From assembly GCA_024644425.1 (NCBI GenBank), contig JAHELA010000054.1, positions 1 to 9,445 of the forward strand: DNA of 9,445 nucleotides, written 5' to 3'. The notes below the pieces were generated by a model. That model was given only the letters and a program-made list of their open reading frames with translations. It was not told the DNA's origin and did no database searches. This DNA comes from Nitrosomonadaceae bacterium. Lineage in GTDB: Bacteria > Pseudomonadota > Gammaproteobacteria > Burkholderiales > Nitrosomonadaceae. The first letter of the stretch is position 1; each line of letters opens with the position of its first letter. Positions 1 through 7,423 of the stretch are shown here, in pieces. The position numbers and the translations under genes were made by a program.

Positions 1-1362
1 TGCATCTTGAAAAAGATTTTCAGTGTCCTGTGTAGCTAAGTCACGAAGTGTTATCTCACCAACAGATGTCTCTAGTGTCTGTTGCATACGGTTAAATACT
101 GATTCAACCGGCTGTGGTGCAAACAATTTATCAGGCGATAAGAGACGTTCCTCCCCAGCAATTCGTACGGCATTAAGTACCTGTGTTACAGAGACTAATG
201 AAGGATCGCGTGCTGGTAGGTAAGTTGGTGGATCGTCCCCATTCTGTACAATAAGCTCCTGTTGTTCTAATGCATCAAGCACAGTTTGTAGAACATGCAT
301 TGGGGCACCAAGTGAGCGTTTAAAATCTAGTAATGAAGGCAAGTGTTCACCATCAAGAAATTTACCTGCTACTAAATACATAATTGATAAGGCAAGGCGT
401 TCACGCATCCGGTTGCTTAGTCGATCGCTTAGTCGTGGCCCACTATCTCTTAGATATAAATATTCTGGTTGTTGAGCATAGAATGCAACACTCGCACCAA
501 AAAGTAGGATTAACCAGCTTAAATAAAGCCAAATCATAAAAAGGATTAGAATTGCTAAACTAGAGTAGACTGCAGCGTAATTATTTGAAGCTGCCACAAA
601 AGTTGCAAATATCAATCCTGCAGTTTGCCAAGCAATTCCACTGACAATACCACCCACCAGTGCAGGTTTAAAGCGCACTCGTGTATTGGGAATAAACATG
701 TATACAAATGTAAAAAACGAGATTACTAATAAATAAGGCATAAGACGGCTGAGCACCTTTACAGTCTCGTCTAATACCCCAATTTCTAACATGCCTTGCA
801 TCGCTTCGTGACTCATTACAGTTGCTGTAATGCCAATTGCCGAGAAAACTAGAATTGGTCCAACCATTAGTACACTAAGATATCGGACAACTCTCTCTCC
901 AATTCTTCTAGGGCTTGGGATGTGCCAAATATAATTTAGTGACAACTCTATTTTTTGCATCAGCGAAATCGCAGTGTATAAAAGCATTGCTAAACCAACC
1001 GCACCTAACACACCGACATTCATATTTTCAATAAATTGCACGATATTGGATGTTATTTCCTTGCCTTTTTCACCTAGTGGCTCAAGAAAATTTAATAACA
1101 TTGGCTGAATCTGATTATGAACACCAAATGCTTTCAAAACTGAGAAACTTAGTGCGAGCAAAGGTACGATCGATAATAATGTTGTGTATACGAGACTCAT
1201 TGCGCGAAGCGTAAGCTGACCTTGCATAAGATCTCGAGTTAGAATCAATATGGAGCGCATGATTCTTATTCCATATACCTTCCAGATTAACTGAGGCTCA
1301 ACTTTTTCTTCCCAGATGATTTTTTTAAGCCGATTTATAAATCCTGATGAAGCGGGTTTCAT
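1..1362 (-). CDS. yihY: YihY/virulence factor BrkB family inner-membrane protein (partial, C-terminus cut by window edge)
   Basis: The minus strand is open for 454 codons from an ATG at 1362-1360 to base 1 without a stop, so the C-terminus is missing. The start is supported by GAGG (complement of 1371-1374) eight bases upstream. Hydrophobic segments fall at about residues 55-75, 115-135, 160-185, 205-225, 230-260 and 265-295, matching the six-helix YihY/BrkB core. The segment GQLTLRAMSLVYTTLLSIVP (residues 48-67) and the LSLNYIWHI stretch (141-148) are typical of the family. After about residue 305 comes a soluble extension that resembles the winged-helix-like tail of the long proteobacterial forms; E. 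coli YihY has about 290 residues and lacks it. The molecular function is unknown. The old name ribonuclease BN for this family was a misassignment. It is convergent with nothing in the window and appears unrelated to the arsenic cluster. Confidence 0.9.
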   Translation of the reverse strand, partial: MKPASSGFINRLKKIIWEEKVEPQLIWKVYGIRIMRSILILTRDLMQGQLTLRAMSLVYTTLLSIVPLLALSFSVLKAFGVHNQIQPMLLNFLEPLGEKGKEITSNIVQFIENMNVGVLGAVGLAMLLYTAISLMQKIELSLNYIWHIPSPRRIGERVVRYLSVLMVGPILVFSAIGITATVMSHEAMQGMLEIGVLDETVKVLSRLMPYLLVISFFTFVYMFIPNTRVRFKPALVGGIVSGIAWQTAGLIFATFVAASNNYAAVYSSLAILILFMIWLYLSWLILLFGASVAFYAQQPEYLYLRDSGPRLSDRLSNRMRERLALSIMYLVAGKFLDGEHLPSLLDFKRSLGAPMHVLQTVLDALEQQELIVQNGDDPPTYLPARDPSLVSVTQVLNAVRIAGEERLLSPDKLFAPQPVESVFNRMQQTLETSVGEITLRDLATQDTENLFQDA

Positions 1363-1555
1363 TTAGTTAACCTCAGTTTCAATTGCAGTGCGTCAGTTTT
1401 TTTGTCTGCATCAATCACATTACACCTTTTAGTAAGCATAGTAGATTGACTATAGCTGTACGGAATGGGTCATTAAGAAAAGAACAACTGTAAAATTTTG
1501 GGTCAACATCATAAGATTATTTTATACAGGCTATATCATATAGATTTAAATTAAA
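1363..1555. other. Intergenic region upstream of the yihY-like gene
   Basis: This 193-base AT-rich gap separates two minus-strand genes and should hold the yihY promoter. No convincing -35/-10 pair was recognised. A 13-base odd-centred palindrome, CTATATCATATAG, lies at 1531-1543 just after the zinc-ribbon gene. It lacks GC pairs and a clear T-run, so it is a poor candidate for an intrinsic terminator. Confidence 0.4.
1371..1374 (-). promoter_or_regulatory. Ribosome binding site for the yihY-like gene
   Basis: On the minus strand this reads GAGG, eight bases ahead of the ATG at 1362-1360. It supports choosing that ATG rather than the internal Met codons at residues 35 and 46. Confidence 0.6.
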
Positions 1556-1792
1556 TTATTTAATACTAGTAATTTCTTTTTCACAATGAGGGCAAATCTT
1601 TAAAGATTGAAAAATTAGTTTATTACAGTAGGGACATTTACCCGTTTTTCCTTTACTAAGGTATACAAGGAAAATTCCTAGCGGGCCAAGTATCAACCCG
1701 AGAAAGAATGAACTCGTAGCTATTCCCTTGCGAGAACCAAGGCTCGATGCAATAATTCCACATATCACTAGAACTAGGACTAGAATTTCCAT
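1556..1792 (-). CDS. Small membrane protein with C-terminal zinc ribbon (78 aa)
   Basis: This is an unnamed small protein. Residues 1-18 form one hydrophobic helix and residues 25-46 a second, with a Gly-rich LGLILGPLGIFLVYL core. A short basic linker (KGKTGK) leads to a zinc-ribbon knuckle pair, CPYC at 53-56 and CPHC at 67-70, spaced as expected for a single Zn site. The start is well supported: GGGAG (complement of 1802-1806) lies nine bases ahead of the ATG. Small proteins built as two helices plus a zinc ribbon are common in bacteria and have no assigned function; they probably sit in the inner membrane with the ribbon in the cytoplasm. It stands 193 bases upstream of the yihY-like gene on the same strand and is divergent from the arsenosugar operon. 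A shared promoter region with arsS is possible, but nothing shows a functional link. Confidence 0.75.
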   Translation of the reverse strand: MEILVLVLVICGIIASSLGSRKGIATSSFFLGLILGPLGIFLVYLSKGKTGKCPYCNKLIFQSLKICPHCEKEITSIK

Positions 1793-2099
1793 TCACATAT
1801 ACTCCCATTCCCTTATTCACCAAGTTAATAAATTTATCTTTAGCTTTAAATAAAGTAATTCTAAGCTAAGTAGTGTTTATTGCAATGGAATAATGCTCTC
1901 TAAGGTTGCATAATATGCGCTCTTTGCGATTTTAAGAAAAACCTGTGAATAGGGCCGAAGGACTGCTTCCTTTCGTCTACTCTATATTTAATTAATATAA
2001 CAGTGTGTATTTTTCCTGTTAAATTATCTCTAGTTATATCAGATTTTTAAATGTTTATTTGATAGATAAGTCAACTATTGCTAGGTTATATCTAATTAA

Positions 2100-2120
2100 C
2101 TCTACAAATCTTGTATAGAG
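2100..2120. promoter_or_regulatory. Imperfect inverted repeat overlapping the candidate -35 box
   Basis: The left arm CTCTACAA (2100-2107) pairs with the right arm TTGTATAGAG (2111-2120) apart from a two-base TA insertion, around a three-base centre ATC. It overlaps the candidate -35 hexamer, where a repressor of the operon could bind. Operator identity is inferred from position and symmetry only; it does not clearly match an ArsR consensus. Confidence 0.22.
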
Positions 2121-2140
2121 TGTAACCAATCCTTTATAAA
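2111..2140 (+). promoter_or_regulatory. Candidate sigma-70 promoter for the arsenosugar operon
   Basis: A -35-like TTGTAT (2111-2116) and a -10-like TATAAA (2135-2140) are separated by 18 bases, which would give a leader of about 43 bases before the arsS start. In such AT-rich sequence chance matches are frequent, and a second TATAAA occurs at 2145-2150, so this is only the best candidate by eye. Confidence 0.35.
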
Positions 2141-2189
2141 ATCGTATAAATACCAATAGTAGTAGCATTTTTATCAATTAAGGATAGGC

Positions 2190-3167
2190 ATGCATGCCAC
2201 TCTACCATTACTCCAAACAACTAAGTTTCCAAGCTTAAATCGTAATCAACTTACGATTCTTCAAATTAACCTTGGCTATCGCTGTAATCAGTCATGTCTA
2301 CATTGCCATGTGAATGCCGGACCAACTCGCAAAGAAATGATGGATAGTGACACTCTAGCACTAATCCCTGATGTGCTTACAGCTCGTAGCATCAAAGTAC
2401 TTGACCTTACTGGAGGCGCCCCTGAGTTACACAATGGATTCAGAAAGTTGGTAAATATAGCTAGTGATTTAGGTGTTAAGGTTATCGATCGCTGCAACCT
2501 AACTGTCCTATTTGAACCTGGCAAAGAGGAACTTGCTGAGTTTCTAGCAATACATCAGGTTGAGGTTATTGCCTCATTACCATGCTATACATTTTTTAAT
2601 GTAGATAAACAACGTGGAAAAGGCGTTTTTAATAAAAGTATTTTAGCTTTACAAAAACTAAATGCACTGGGTTATGGCAAAGAAGATTCAAGATTAACAT
2701 TAAATCTCGTCTATAACCCACAAGGTCCATCGTTACCTTCTGATCAAATATCATTACAGGCAATTTATAAGAAAGAATTATATGAAAACTTTGGTATCGT
2801 ATTCAACGAGCTATTCACTGTAACAAATATGCCTATACAACGTTTTGGCTCAACCCTAATTTCAGAAGGAAAATTTAATAGTTACATGCGGCTACTAAAA
2901 GAAAATTTTTCTGCAGCCAATTTAGATAACGTAATGTGTCGCAATCTAATAAGCGTTGATTGGAGGGGCTTTCTCTATGATTGCGATTTTAACCAGCAAT
3001 TAGGATTAGGTCTTGTTATGCAATCTGAACAAAGAAAAAAAAGAAAACTTCATTTACGTGATCTGATAAATAAAGATCCATCAGATTGGTCAATTAATGT
3101 TGCTGACCATTGTTATGGTTGTACTGCTAAGCAAGGTAGTAGCTGTGGTGGAGCATTAAATGTATAA
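2190..3167 (+). CDS. arsS: Arsenosugar biosynthesis radical SAM protein ArsS
   Basis: This is a 325-residue radical SAM enzyme of the TIGR04167/ArsS family with the DUF3641-type C-terminal region. By family knowledge it transfers a 5'-deoxyadenosyl group from SAM to dimethylarsenite, giving the dimethylarsenic-adenosine precursor of arsenosugars in the cytoplasm. The radical SAM cluster motif CNQSCLHC gives C32, C36 and C39, and GGAPE (75-79) is the SAM-binding GGEP-type motif. The C-terminal part carries C250, C265, C308, C311 and C319 (CYGC followed by GSSCGG), as expected for auxiliary metal or active-site cysteines. Some relatives are reported as selenoproteins; this one encodes only Cys. 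The start is supported by AAGGA (2180-2184) five bases upstream. The start codon lies in a perfect 12-base palindrome (2187-2198). It is the first gene of the probable operon and is followed after nine bases by the fusion gene. Confidence 0.93.
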   Translation: MHATLPLLQTTKFPSLNRNQLTILQINLGYRCNQSCLHCHVNAGPTRKEMMDSDTLALIPDVLTARSIKVLDLTGGAPELHNGFRKLVNIASDLGVKVIDRCNLTVLFEPGKEELAEFLAIHQVEVIASLPCYTFFNVDKQRGKGVFNKSILALQKLNALGYGKEDSRLTLNLVYNPQGPSLPSDQISLQAIYKKELYENFGIVFNELFTVTNMPIQRFGSTLISEGKFNSYMRLLKENFSAANLDNVMCRNLISVDWRGFLYDCDFNQQLGLGLVMQSEQRKKRKLHLRDLINKDPSDWSINVADHCYGCTAKQGSSCGGALNV

Positions 3168-3176
3168 AACTAAAGA

Positions 3177-5324
3177 ATGCAAAAACTAACGATTATTATC
3201 GCTTTAATATTTTTAATACTAATATTTTTTACATTAGATCTAGATTCTTATCTATCTCTTCAAAGTCTCAAAACTAGCCTGGGTCAATTTGAAGCGCTGC
3301 GTGCAGCATCACCAATACTGGTCGGATTCTACTTTTTTTTATTTTATGTCGTGGTTGCGGCACTTTCCTTGCCTGGTGCTGCTGTAATGACGCTCGGTGC
3401 AGGCGCTTTATTTGGCCTATTGTGGGGAACAATAATTGTATCGTTTGCTTCTAGTATTGGTGCAACACTTGCTTTTTTAATTTCACGTTATCTATTTCAT
3501 GATGCCGTACAAAATCGATTTGGAGGCCGGTTAACCGCCATTAATAAAGGTATGGCTAAAGACGGCGCATATTATTTATTTACACTTCGCCTCGTACCTT
3601 TATTTCCATTTTTTGTAGTTAACCTTTTAATGGGACTAACGCCGATTCGTACGTCTAGTTTTTATTGGGTAAGCCAGCTAGGTATGCTTGCCGGTACCCT
3701 TGTTTATGTGAATGCTGGTACTCATTTGTCAAAAATATCAGGACTTTCTAGCATCACCTCTCCTGGAATGCTAATTTCATTTACGTTATTAGGAGTTTTT
3801 CCATTATTTGCTAAATGGGCCATCAATTCTTTAGACCGCCGTCGTGTTTATGCTAAATGGAAGCGCCCACAGAAGTATGATCGAAATCTTATAGTAATTG
3901 GTGGTGGAGCAGCTGGATTGGTTACTGCATACATTGGTGCTGCTGTCAAAGCTAAAGTAACATTGATTGAATCAAATAAGATGGGTGGAGATTGCCTCAA
4001 CTACGGTTGTGTACCAAGCAAAGCCCTGATCAAATCAGCTAGGATTGCCCGTCATATAAGCCAGGGGAATATATACGGACTTAAAGCTATAGCACCCAAA
4101 TTCAGCTTTAACAAGGTAATGTCCCGTGTAATAGAAATCATCCATAAGGTGGAGCCACATGATAGTGTTGAGCGCTACACTGAATTGGGCGTAGAAGTTC
4201 TTAGGGGTTTTGCAAGGATTCAGGACCCTTGGACAGTAGAAATTAACCTTCATAGTGGTGATATAAGGAACCTCACCACTCGAAACATTGTAATCGCTAC
4301 AGGGGCTCAGCCTATTATACCAACTTTACCTGGTTTAGATGATGTTGGTTATGTAACAAGTGACACACTATGGGAAGAATTTTCTAAGATGGATGCACCG
4401 CCATCTAGATTAGTTGTGCTTGGTGGCGGACCAATTGGTTGTGAACTCGCACAAAGTTTTGCTCGATTAGGTTCTAAAGTTACGCAAATCGAGATGGCAG
4501 ATCGGATTATGATCCGAGAGGATAAAGAAATATCAGAATTAGCAAAAACTTCGCTTCAACAAGATGGCATAGATGTACTCACAAATCATATAGCCCTTCG
4601 CTGTGAACGTGAAGGTAAGAATAAGTTCATCATTGTAGAGCATGCAGGTTTAGAGCGACGCATTGAGTTTGACACTTTACTGTGTGCTGTAGGCCGTATT
4701 GCACGTTTAGAAGGATATGGATTGGAAGAGTTAGGCATCGAAACAAATAATACGGTAGTAACTAATGAATATCTAGAAACACTATATCCCAATATTTTTG
4801 CTGCTGGTGACGTAGCTGGCCCCTATCAATTTACCCATACCGCGTCTCATCAAGCATGGTATGCCGCAATTAACGCTCTCTTTGGAAGTTTTAAAAAATT
4901 CAAGGTGGATTATTCGGTTATTCCTTGGGCCACATTTATTGAACCCGAGGTTGCACGTGTAGGACTTAATGAACAAGATGCCAAAGAAAAGAAAATAGCT
5001 TTTGAAGTGACAAGGTATGAACTCGACGCACTTGATCGTGCTATTACAGATAGTGTAACCGATGGTTTCGTCAAGGTATTAACAGTACCTGGTAGGGATC
5101 GTATTCTAGGTGTAACTATTGTGGGGGAGCACGCTGGAGATTTGCTAGCGGAATTTGTATTAGCAATGAAACATGGATTAGGGCTGTCAAAGATACTTGG
5201 CACTATCCATACTTACCCAACTTTGTCAGAAGCAAATAAATATGTTGCTGGCAAATGGAAAAAAGATCATACGCCTAAGCGATTGCTGACATGGTTATCT
5301 TATTATCACTCCTGGAAACGATAA
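3177..5324 (+). CDS. TVP38/TMEM64 membrane domain fused to a class I FAD disulfide oxidoreductase
   Basis: This is a 715-residue two-part protein. Residues 1-225 form a TVP38/TMEM64 (SNARE-associated/VTT, DedA-like) membrane domain with helices near 4-20, 48-75, 78-103, 133-153, 160-182 and 198-217; LPGAAVMTLGAGALFG (65-80) and RLVPLFPFFVVNLLMGLT (138-155) are its signatures. Residues 236-700 form a mercuric reductase/lipoamide dehydrogenase-like enzyme, with an FAD motif GGGAAG (242-247), redox disulfide C273/C278 in GGDCLNYGC, an NAD(P) motif GGGPIG (416-421), a second FAD motif AAGDVAG (542-548) and a dimerisation domain from about 585. The C-terminal signature reads HTYPTLSE (678-685), so Tyr680 occupies the place of the catalytic His of lipoamide dehydrogenase. 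There is no MerA-type C-terminal Cys pair and no N-terminal metal-binding domain. The substrate is unknown; a link to arsenic or thiol redox chemistry at the membrane is inferred from position. Such fusions occur elsewhere and are often labelled mercuric reductase. No clear ribosome binding site precedes the start. Confidence 0.9.
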   Translation: MQKLTIIIALIFLILIFFTLDLDSYLSLQSLKTSLGQFEALRAASPILVGFYFFLFYVVVAALSLPGAAVMTLGAGALFGLLWGTIIVSFASSIGATLAFLISRYLFHDAVQNRFGGRLTAINKGMAKDGAYYLFTLRLVPLFPFFVVNLLMGLTPIRTSSFYWVSQLGMLAGTLVYVNAGTHLSKISGLSSITSPGMLISFTLLGVFPLFAKWAINSLDRRRVYAKWKRPQKYDRNLIVIGGGAAGLVTAYIGAAVKAKVTLIESNKMGGDCLNYGCVPSKALIKSARIARHISQGNIYGLKAIAPKFSFNKVMSRVIEIIHKVEPHDSVERYTELGVEVLRGFARIQDPWTVEINLHSGDIRNLTTRNIVIATGAQPIIPTLPGLDDVGYVTSDTLWEEFSKMDAPPSRLVVLGGGPIGCELAQSFARLGSKVTQIEMADRIMIREDKEISELAKTSLQQDGIDVLTNHIALRCEREGKNKFIIVEHAGLERRIEFDTLLCAVGRIARLEGYGLEELGIETNNTVVTNEYLETLYPNIFAAGDVAGPYQFTHTASHQAWYAAINALFGSFKKFKVDYSVIPWATFIEPEVARVGLNEQDAKEKKIAFEVTRYELDALDRAITDSVTDGFVKVLTVPGRDRILGVTIVGEHAGDLLAEFVLAMKHGLGLSKILGTIHTYPTLSEANKYVAGKWKKDHTPKRLLTWLSYYHSWKR

Positions 5325-5347
5325 CAAACTAAATAGCCTAAATTATT

Positions 5348-6028
5348 ATGAAATTGTCCATAATTATACCAACACTAAATGAAGCACGTTGTATCCCTCA
5401 GTTACTAGAAGAGTTGATCCCCTTAGCTCAAAAAAACTGTGAAATTATTTTTGTTGATGGTGGGAGTGAAGATGGTACAGCTGAAATGGTGGAGCATGCT
5501 GGTTTTATAATAGAACGGGCACCCCATCGGGGTCGAGCATATCAAATGAATATTGGTGCAGTGCGAGCTACTGGAACGGACTTATTGTTCCTACATGCTG
5601 ATACACAACTACCTTATAAGGCTGATTTATTAGTTAAACAAGCCTTACTGAAGAATTCATCATCTTGCTGGGGTTATTTTAACGTTCGTATACTTGGACG
5701 CCCAATAATGCTGCGAGTAGTTGCATATATGATGAATTTACGCACGCACCTAACGAATGTTGCGACCGGAGATCAAGCTATATTTGTAAAAAAAGCAACA
5801 TTCATTGCAGTTGGTTGCTTTCCAAATCAACCATTAATGGAAGACATCGAGCTATCAAAACGATTACGTAGAATTTCTAGCCCAGCTTGTATTCCATCTT
5901 GCGTATTAACTTCAGGTCGGCGCTGGGAGACCTATGGAGTTTGGCGCACAGTTTTTCTTATGTGGCGGATTCGTTGGAAATATTGGCGCGGGGTTCCAGC
6001 AAACCAATTAGTAAAAATATACCAATGA
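5348..6028 (+). CDS. TIGR04283 family arsenosugar biosynthesis glycosyltransferase
   Basis: This is a 226-residue family 2 (GT-A fold) glycosyltransferase of the arsenosugar-associated TIGR04283 type. The visible motifs are SIIIPTLNE (4-12) for nucleotide binding, VDGGSEDGT (36-44), the DXD-like HADT (83-86), GDQAIF (141-146), the acidic MEDIELS (164-170) with the likely catalytic base, and RRWE (191-194) near the end. The length matches the family. By family and context it probably acts on the deoxyadenosyl-derived dimethylarsinoyl ribose or its aglycone; the precise donor and acceptor are not established. The basic and aromatic C-terminal tail (RTVFLMWRIRWKYW) may bind the membrane surface. 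It lies 23 bases after the fusion gene, without an obvious Shine-Dalgarno sequence, and its stop codon overlaps the next start by four bases (ATGA). Confidence 0.9.
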   Translation: MKLSIIIPTLNEARCIPQLLEELIPLAQKNCEIIFVDGGSEDGTAEMVEHAGFIIERAPHRGRAYQMNIGAVRATGTDLLFLHADTQLPYKADLLVKQALLKNSSSCWGYFNVRILGRPIMLRVVAYMMNLRTHLTNVATGDQAIFVKKATFIAVGCFPNQPLMEDIELSKRLRRISSPACIPSCVLTSGRRWETYGVWRTVFLMWRIRWKYWRGVPANQLVKIYQ

Positions 6029-6648
6029 TACCTACTCGTATAGTAATATTTGCAAAGGTAGCGCAACCGGGATTTGCCAAGACTCGTCTAATTCCTGCGC
6101 TTGGAGCACAGGGCGCAGCTGAACTTGCTCAACGCATGTTGACGTATACACTAAACGAAGCCCTAAATGCAAATCTAGGTATAGTTGAACTATGCGTAAC
6201 CTTTCCTTTAAATACAAAACTTCGGCAAACAATTAGCATACCAAGTGAAATACAAATCTCAGATCAGGGTAAGGGAGACTTAGGTGAGCGACTAGGTCGG
6301 ATAACACGACGAATCATTGCCAATAATGAATCAGTTCTATTGATAGGAACTGATTGTCTTGAACTTACTACATCACATCTGCAAAAAGCTGCTGTTGCCC
6401 TAGATTCTTTTGATTCAACACTTATTCCTGCTACCGATGGTGGATATGCATTGCTAGGCTTAAATGTTTTTCATCCCTCATTATTTGAATCTATCAAATG
6501 GAGCACTAATACCGTTTTCATTGAAACATTAAAACGTATAGGTCAATTAGGTTATTCAGTTACAAGTTTTCCTAGTTTGCATGACATTGATGAGCCAAGT
6601 GATTTAAGGTGGTTACCCAGGGCTTGGAGAGAAAATGAGCATGCATAG
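6025..6648 (+). CDS. TIGR04282 family arsenosugar biosynthesis glycosyltransferase (DUF2064)
   Basis: This is a 207-residue protein of the TIGR04282/DUF2064 group, a GT-A-fold nucleotidyl- or glycosyltransferase relative of MobA and CofC. Motifs are IVIFAKVAQPGFAKTRL (6-22) for the nucleotide phosphate loop, QGKGDLGERL (81-90), the metal-binding GTDC (108-111), ATDGGYALLGL (136-146) and DIDEPSDL (187-194). The frame is open back to 5887, but the added residues are out-of-frame reading of the preceding glycosyltransferase. The ATG at 6025 begins directly before the conserved IVIFAK strand and forms an ATGA overlap with the upstream stop, so translation is probably coupled. Its tight pairing with the TIGR04283 gene is typical of arsenosugar clusters and suggests sequential steps in sugar transfer or activation. 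The exact reaction is unknown. Its last 14 bases overlap the next gene. Confidence 0.9.
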   Translation: MIPTRIVIFAKVAQPGFAKTRLIPALGAQGAAELAQRMLTYTLNEALNANLGIVELCVTFPLNTKLRQTISIPSEIQISDQGKGDLGERLGRITRRIIANNESVLLIGTDCLELTTSHLQKAAVALDSFDSTLIPATDGGYALLGLNVFHPSLFESIKWSTNTVFIETLKRIGQLGYSVTSFPSLHDIDEPSDLRWLPRAWRENEHA

Positions 6649-7396
6649 TAGAGGGATGCTAATAGCGTTGAGTCTGCTATGTACGACTATTTCTGCTCAA
6701 GATAAAGTTAATCACGTAGGTCAGTTTATTAACTCTGTGAATAAAATACCTCCTGCTCCCTGGCGGATAATTCAATTCGATAAAAAAATACCAGCTACGC
6801 GATATCGGATAATTTCATGGGATGGAGTGTTTGCTATAGAGGCAAAAGCTAATGCCAGCATGGCGTTACTAGCAAGGCCACTGTTGGTCAGTCTAATAGA
6901 CATGCCTATTTTATGTTGGCGCTGGAGGGTTGATGCCCCTCTCAAAACTTCAGATATGACGACTAAGTCAGGAGATGATTATGCAGCGAGAGTTTATCTT
7001 GCATTTAGCCTACCTTCAGAAAAAATTAGTTTTATAACCAGCACCAAATTGAAACTAGCGCGTTCTCTTTATGGTGGTCATGTTCCAGATGCTGCCTTAA
7101 ATTATGTATGGGACAATCGATATCCTGTTGGGACTAGAGCTCCAAACGCATATACTGAGCAGACACAAATGATAGTGTTACGTTCTGGAGCAAAACATAC
7201 AGGGTTATGGGTAACAGAGCGAAGAAACATACTCGAAGATGCCATATTAGCCTTTGGTACAAATCGTATTAACCCGACATTATTAGCCGTAGCAGCTGAC
7301 ACTGATAATACTGGTGAGCATGCTCATTCAGGCTTTGCTGATTTACATTTTGTGTCAAGTGACACTAAGTGTAATTTTTCAATGACTAAGCAATGA
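6635..7396 (+). CDS. Secreted DUF3047 domain protein
   Basis: The 253-residue product begins with a signal peptide (basic SRG, hydrophobic MLIALSLLCTTISA, likely cleavage after Ala21), so it should act in the periplasm or be anchored outside. The rest matches the DUF3047 family of unknown function: LCWRWRVD (93-100), SGDDYAARVYLAF (112-124), LNYVWDN (155-161) and the C-terminal VAADTDNTGEHAHSGFADL (219-237), an acidic patch that could bind a metal or sugar. The chosen start has GGAG (6626-6629) five bases upstream. An ATG at 6641 is an equally plausible start, and one at 6656 is possible. The gene overlaps the end of the TIGR04282 gene by 14 bases, indicating co-translation with the glycosyltransferases. 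A role in modifying, carrying or sensing the arsenosugar product is inferred only from this arrangement. Confidence 0.82.
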   Translation: MSMHSRGMLIALSLLCTTISAQDKVNHVGQFINSVNKIPPAPWRIIQFDKKIPATRYRIISWDGVFAIEAKANASMALLARPLLVSLIDMPILCWRWRVDAPLKTSDMTTKSGDDYAARVYLAFSLPSEKISFITSTKLKLARSLYGGHVPDAALNYVWDNRYPVGTRAPNAYTEQTQMIVLRSGAKHTGLWVTERRNILEDAILAFGTNRINPTLLAVAADTDNTGEHAHSGFADLHFVSSDTKCNFSMTKQ

Positions 7397-7423
7397 GATA
7401 AATTAGGTAAGCACAGCATTTGC

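Larger units (their letters stand above)
1793..2189. other. Divergent intergenic region between the zinc-ribbon gene and arsS
   Basis: This stretch of about 400 bases is strongly AT-rich and has no credible open reading frame. The region holds the ribosome binding site of the minus-strand gene (1802-1806), an odd-centred palindrome GCATAATATGC (1908-1918), one GC-richer hairpin (1956-1975: seven pairs with a one-base bulge and a five-base loop, no following T-run), and a candidate promoter and operator for arsS near its right end. The hairpin is the only notably GC-rich part of the gap and could be part of a leader or a binding site. No known riboswitch or RNA gene was recognised. Confidence 0.5.

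Noticed and set aside
1..1362. Naming the left-edge gene ribonuclease BN
   Set aside because: The protein is an integral membrane YihY/BrkB type with no nuclease motif; the name is a historical misassignment for the family.
1956..1975. GC-richer hairpin as an intrinsic terminator
   Set aside because: No T-run follows directly on either strand, the stem has a bulge, and it does not lie just after a gene end on either strand.
2059..2074. TTGA-N8-TCAA as an ArsR operator
   Set aside because: Four-base arms are expected often by chance in AT-rich sequence, and the orientation does not clearly match a known ArsR box.
3882..5324. Calling the oxidoreductase half a mercuric reductase (merA)
   Set aside because: It has no N-terminal metal-binding domain with CxxC and no C-terminal vicinal Cys pair, and it sits among arsenosugar genes without mer genes.
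5887..6024. An in-frame upstream extension of the TIGR04282 gene back to an ATG at 5887
   Set aside because: The extra 46 residues are an out-of-frame reading of the conserved end of the preceding glycosyltransferase. The family's first strand begins at the ATG at 6025, which also gives the classic ATGA overlap.
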